Shown: positions 60,984-64,000 of the stretch, piece after piece
How the letters are laid out: each line of letters begins with the position of its first letter
Position numbering within the stretch: position 1 is the first letter of the stretch
Source: UBA6215 sp964484255
Lineage (GTDB): Bacteria > Omnitrophota > Gorgyraeia > Pluralincolimonadales > Pluralincolimonadaceae
Assembly: GCA_964484255.1 (NCBI GenBank)
Contig: CAZAEH010000005.1
Location: forward strand, 1-64,000
DNA: 64,000 nt
Direction of reading: 5' to 3'
Notes under the pieces: model-generated
What the model saw: the letters and a program-made list of their open reading frames with translations, nothing else
What the model was told of the DNA's origin: nothing
Database searches by the model: none
Position numbers and translations under genes: made by a program

Positions 60984-61949
60984 ATGGGAGAAGGTACGAG
61001 CCAGGTGCCGGCATGGCAAGATTCCAAGTTCAGCTTTTTCAATGCGGTGCTGGCCACACTTAAGCAGATATTGCTTTCCCCAGGAAAATTCTTTAATAAC
61101 CTAAACTACTATGAAGGCCCGCGGGTCAGAAGTCCATTAGTATTTTATATAACAGTTTCATTTTTCTCCATATTGATAGGAATAATATTAGAAGCGGCAA
61201 TTGCACAATTGATGCATAATATCAATTTTCTGCACGCGTTCGGCCTCCTTACTGTTTTTATATTATTTTTTATTACTTTAGCCCTTATTATTGGTATATA
61301 CATTTACTCACTCGTATTGCATTTATTCGTCTTAATTTTTAGGGGAAAAGGCGGATTTGATGGCACTTTTTCCGTTTTAGCTTTTAGTTCGGCAACATTT
61401 ATTTTCAGGATCATCCCCTGCATAGGAGAAATAGTTTATTATATATGGTCCCTTGTCATCATTGTAATCGGGCTAAAGATCATCCATAAAATGGGCACGC
61501 CGAGAGCTTTGGCTGTCGTATTTTTGCCTATTATACTGGCGGTATTTCTGGCCGGCCTGGCGATCACGGCATTCCCATCGTTAAAGCTGCTAACAAACGA
61601 AAAAACAAGTATAGACGATGTCCTTGCTTCAAGAGATAGAATGCAGGAGACGAGAGCGATAACGGCGTGTAAATTTGCGCTTAGAGAACTTGAATCGTGC
61701 CATAGGCTTAGCGGTGCTTATCCGTCTTCCTTAAAGGATATCATGACCGATAGGACAATATGCAAGGCGATATCGCCGTCTACAGCTTCGGAAGGGTACT
61801 ATTTCGAATATACGCTGATAGACAAGGACCATTTTATTTTATATGCAAGACCCGCAAGAAATAACGGTCAAAGGATATTTTATGCCGATGAAATAGGAGA
61901 GCTAAGGGACGGCGGACCGAACGGGAAACTATCTGAATGCAGCCCTTAA
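60984..61949 (+). CDS. Yip1-like membrane protein with pilin-head-like C-terminal domain
   Basis: A 321-residue protein. The N-terminal two thirds look like a Yip1-domain membrane protein: an amphipathic start (LLSPGKFFNNL) and about five hydrophobic segments (53-72, 83-118, 128-148, 150-168, 175-198). Residues about 215-305 are soluble and include GAYPSSLKDI, GYYFEYTLIDKDHFILYA and a terminal FYADEIGELRDG strand, the pattern of type IV pilin/pseudopilin globular heads. No N-terminal pilin helix or prepilin cleavage site is present. The fusion is unusual; function unknown. A purine-rich AGGGAGG ribosome site precedes the ATG. Confidence 0.6.
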   Translation: MGEGTSQVPAWQDSKFSFFNAVLATLKQILLSPGKFFNNLNYYEGPRVRSPLVFYITVSFFSILIGIILEAAIAQLMHNINFLHAFGLLTVFILFFITLALIIGIYIYSLVLHLFVLIFRGKGGFDGTFSVLAFSSATFIFRIIPCIGEIVYYIWSLVIIVIGLKIIHKMGTPRALAVVFLPIILAVFLAGLAITAFPSLKLLTNEKTSIDDVLASRDRMQETRAITACKFALRELESCHRLSGAYPSSLKDIMTDRTICKAISPSTASEGYYFEYTLIDKDHFILYARPARNNGQRIFYADEIGELRDGGPNGKLSECSP

Positions 61950-61976
61950 GGGAAAGTGATTAAGTGAGGAGATGAT

Positions 61977-62435
61977 ATGTCGAAAAAATGCAAATATTGC
62001 TATAGCACGTTAAAGGAAGGTCAACCCGTATGCAACATTTGTAAGATTGACTCGACAAAAGACAGGGGCCAATTAACAAAAGAAGAGAAGAAGATAAATT
62101 ACTATTGCAGGGCATTATACACCATAGCATCCTTGACTGTCCTTGGCGGGATAGTCGGACTGATAGGCACGGTGCCGCAATTTTTTGAAACTCCCTGGGA
62201 TTTTAACATCCCGCTTCAGGTATTTGACGTGATTTTGTATACCATAATATTGATTTACGGCATTGCCTTGATGAACTACATTCGCATTTGCTATATCACA
62301 GGTATAGTCATATATAGTTCATCTATCATATTGAACCTTATAACTTTCAATATCATTGCCTTACTGCTCGGGATATTATTCTTGTCTTATATAGCAGCAC
62401 CAACATCAAAAAAAATCCTGTACAGAGAATTATAA
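61977..62435 (+). CDS. Zinc-ribbon membrane protein of unknown function
   Basis: A 152-residue protein. The N-terminus carries a double CxxC zinc ribbon (CKYC at residues 5-8, CNIC near 19-22) followed by a charged linker and about four hydrophobic helices. Such zinc-ribbon plus membrane-helix proteins are common and uncharacterised. It lies 27 bases after the Yip1-like gene. Its DNA is AT-rich compared with the rest of the window. Confidence 0.65.
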   Translation: MSKKCKYCYSTLKEGQPVCNICKIDSTKDRGQLTKEEKKINYYCRALYTIASLTVLGGIVGLIGTVPQFFETPWDFNIPLQVFDVILYTIILIYGIALMNYIRICYITGIVIYSSSIILNLITFNIIALLLGILFLSYIAAPTSKKILYREL

Positions 62436-62457
62436 ACGACCGACAAGGGAGGAAGAT

Positions 62458-62847
62458 ATGAGTAAGGGAAGGATAGCATCTGTCGTAGTTCTTGCAAGTA
62501 TATTGGTTTTCTTGCTGTTCGTGCGAGGGCAACAGTTATCAGAAGCAAAAGCAAAAGCGATAGAAACAGCTAAAAATAAAGCGCAAAGCCTGGGCTACCA
62601 GGTTAATAAAATGGATGTTACAAGCAAAAAACTTGAAGACAGGACCATCGTGGTATTATTTAAAAACGATCCAAAAAGTGAAATAGCGGATCTGGCAATA
62701 TGTGTATGGTATGACAATGTTTATGATATTATGATCAGGGGAGAATATAAGAACGTAAACTTTGAAAAAGACAAAGAAAAGATAGCGGACGATATAGCGC
62801 AAAAAATATCTAAGGAAATGTCGCAAGCATTAGGGGGCCAACAATAG
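62458..62847 (+). CDS. Small exported or membrane-anchored protein, unknown function
   Basis: A 129-residue protein with one hydrophobic segment (about residues 6-23), a probable uncleaved anchor or signal sequence, then a soluble alpha/beta domain of about 100 residues rich in lysine and glutamate. I recognise no family. GGGAGG precedes the ATG. It is in line with the zinc-ribbon gene and the following secreted protein. Confidence 0.6.
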   Translation: MSKGRIASVVVLASILVFLLFVRGQQLSEAKAKAIETAKNKAQSLGYQVNKMDVTSKKLEDRTIVVLFKNDPKSEIADLAICVWYDNVYDIMIRGEYKNVNFEKDKEKIADDIAQKISKEMSQALGGQQ

Positions 62848-62928
62848 ATATCAGCCGGGTTTTCTATTTTTCTGATCCTGAAGGGTGAGCAATTAACGTA
62901 GATGGTTGGATAAAACTGGGGGACAAGA

Positions 62929-63630
62929 ATGAAAACGGTCGTTATAGCTGTGATGGCGGCGGTATTTATTTCAGTAAACGTTTTTGCTGATGATTTACAG
63001 AATGCAACGCCGGTACCCGGCCTCGGAAAACAAATGACCGAAACGTTGCAGGGAAAGATATTGAAAGTGTATTCAGCCGAAAATGACGGAGCTAAATTCC
63101 GCGCTTATGTAGTCATGTGGAAAAACCAAGAGATCATAGTGTCAGACGCATTCGGGACAACAGATAAGAAGCAGGGTGATATGATAACCTTTACTGCATA
63201 CCAAGCCGAAATGCCCGATATCACCGCGGTCGATCCTGATTCCGGCAAGATGATGAAATACCTGCAATTTACGGCAGAAATGGATTTTCCGCAGTTCGAT
63301 TCCTTTAAGCCAAACGAAAATGAAATGGCAATTTCTTGTCTTAGAACAATAAGTACTGCATGTGAAGCATACAGGGCAGGCAGCACCCCAATAAACTATC
63401 CGCCGGACCTTAAAACATTGTCCGAACTAAACCCGCCGTATATCGATTCGCAATTAGGCAATGGGAGCAAGAACGGATATAAGTTCACATATACATATGT
63501 AAGCGCAAATAAATACAAATGCGTAGCTGCTCCCGAAAACCCGGAATTCACATCGGAGAAGAAAACCTATTTCGTGGATGAAACAAGTGTTATAAGACTT
63601 AACGATCAAGATGGGGATCCGGTCGAATAG
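62929..63630 (+). CDS. Secreted protein with pilin-head-like C-terminal domain
   Basis: A 233-residue protein with a signal peptide (residues 1-20, cut after VFA). Residues about 35-120 are beta-rich (QGKILKVYSA, FRAYVVMWKNQEIIVSDAF) and may form an OB-like fold. Residues about 129-222 have the order CLRTISTACEAYRAG, INYPPDLKTLSEL, YIDSQLGNGSKNGYKFTYTY and TYFVDETSVIRLND. This resembles the C-terminal head of type IV pilins and pseudopilins without the pilin N-terminal helix. The same type of domain ends the protein at 60984-61949. Function unknown. Confidence 0.6.
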   Translation: MKTVVIAVMAAVFISVNVFADDLQNATPVPGLGKQMTETLQGKILKVYSAENDGAKFRAYVVMWKNQEIIVSDAFGTTDKKQGDMITFTAYQAEMPDITAVDPDSGKMMKYLQFTAEMDFPQFDSFKPNENEMAISCLRTISTACEAYRAGSTPINYPPDLKTLSELNPPYIDSQLGNGSKNGYKFTYTYVSANKYKCVAAPENPEFTSEKKTYFVDETSVIRLNDQDGDPVE

Positions 63631-63642
63631 AACAATAAATGG

Positions 63643-63648
63643 AAAGGA
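63643..63648 (+). promoter_or_regulatory. Ribosome binding site deciding the start of the last gene
   Basis: AAAGGA five bases before ATG 63654. An in-frame ATG at 63639 has no ribosome site. Confidence 0.55.
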
Positions 63649-63653
63649 AAAAA

Positions 63654-64000
63654 ATGGCCGTAATGCCTCGGATGTTACTCGAAAAAATAATGCAAAACAA
63701 CGCAAGAAGAATGGTCATCCTTGTCCTTTCAATTATAGTCTTCTGTTTCGTTATCTGGGGGCTATCGGTGTCTAATCTCGGCCAAAGCGATGAGCAGCGA
63801 GCCGCGGCCGCCCTTCAAAAGGGACTAGCTTTCGGTAATCAAGGTAAATATGAAAAAGCCATTGTTTACTTGAACAAATCCATAGAAATAGATCCAAAAA
63901 TGTCTTTAACCTATTACGTAAGAGGATATACATATTTTGAAAAAAAGGAATACGAAAACGCGATCCGTGATTTTACGGAAGCGTTTAGGATTTCACCGAC
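63654..64000 (+). CDS. Membrane-anchored TPR protein, 3' partial
   Basis: The frame from ATG 63654 runs off the window end after 115 codons. It encodes a short basic N-terminus, one membrane helix (about residues 20-38, MVILVLSIIVFCFVIWGL) and then tetratricopeptide repeats on the far side, with AFGNQGKYEKAIVYLNKSIE and YFEKKEYENAIRDFTEAFRI as two successive units. Such anchored TPR proteins mediate protein contacts at the envelope; the partner is unknown. The 3' end lies outside the window. Confidence 0.8.
   Translation, partial: MAVMPRMLLEKIMQNNARRMVILVLSIIVFCFVIWGLSVSNLGQSDEQRAAAALQKGLAFGNQGKYEKAIVYLNKSIEIDPKMSLTYYVRGYTYFEKKEYENAIRDFTEAFRISP

Noticed and set aside
1..64000. CRISPR arrays, insertion sequences, integrases or prophage genes
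   Set aside because: No regularly spaced repeats, transposase-like or phage-like proteins were seen.

Overview
The window is a dense, entirely plus-strand stretch of a diderm bacterial chromosome, about 50% GC by eye. No gene-free stretch exceeds 300 bases; the longest gap is the roughly 190-base recA leader. An outer-membrane beta-barrel, a lipoprotein, a periplasmic HtrA protease, a CIRCE-controlled groESL locus and the mix of complete amino-acid operons with large surface proteins suggest an uncultured lineage, most likely Candidatus Omnitrophota. That placement is inference from gene content, not from a search. A run of 100 Ns inside groEL and two apparent single-base indels (dinG, recX) point to a draft or metagenome-derived assembly.

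Layout. Bases 1-3341 hold the 3' part of a discoidin plus six-hairpin glycosidase-like gene and an amidohydrolase. From a good promoter at 3371-3399, one almost gapless run extends to 23111: recA, htrA, recX, alaS, hisDBHAFI, trpEGDCF, a PilZ protein, htpX, a DinG-type helicase and a CHASE2-SpoIIE phosphatase. A second unit (23237-30431) encodes a TPR/outer-membrane barrel protein, a 1794-residue exported protein with two FecR domains and long repeats, and a tiny lipoprotein resembling the start of a SurA-like chaperone. A third unit (30525-41327) carries trpBA, a mannose-1-phosphate guanylyltransferase, ruvX, an M16 peptidase, a phosphohexomutase, lepA, lepB, pgsA, plsY and gpsA. A fourth unit starts with tRNA-Pro(GGG) and continues through hom, thrC, an apgM-like gene, lysC, cimA, valS, nadC, crcB, DUF190, a second six-hairpin protein, uvrB, birA, a methyltransferase and coaX (to 58599). 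A fifth unit is groES-groEL-groES behind a CIRCE element, closed by a strong terminator. The last 3 kb is more AT-rich and holds small membrane or exported proteins of unknown function and a TPR protein cut by the window end.

How the genes work together. The window supplies most of tryptophan synthesis (trpE, G, D, C, F, B, A), the later part of histidine synthesis (hisG, hisE and hisC are absent here), and aspartate-to-threonine synthesis with no classical homoserine kinase; the apgM-like protein is the candidate substitute. Citramalate synthase gives a threonine-independent route toward isoleucine. Phospholipid head-group and acyl-transfer steps (gpsA, plsY, pgsA) sit with signal peptidase I.

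The most unusual part is 21213-30431. A membrane CHASE2 phosphatase is followed by a barrel with a TPR front end, reminiscent of Slam-type outer-membrane translocators, and then by a giant exported FecR/repeat protein that could be its cargo. The second point of interest is the 3' end, where two neighbouring proteins with unrelated N-termini both end in a domain resembling the globular head of type IV pilins or pseudopilins.
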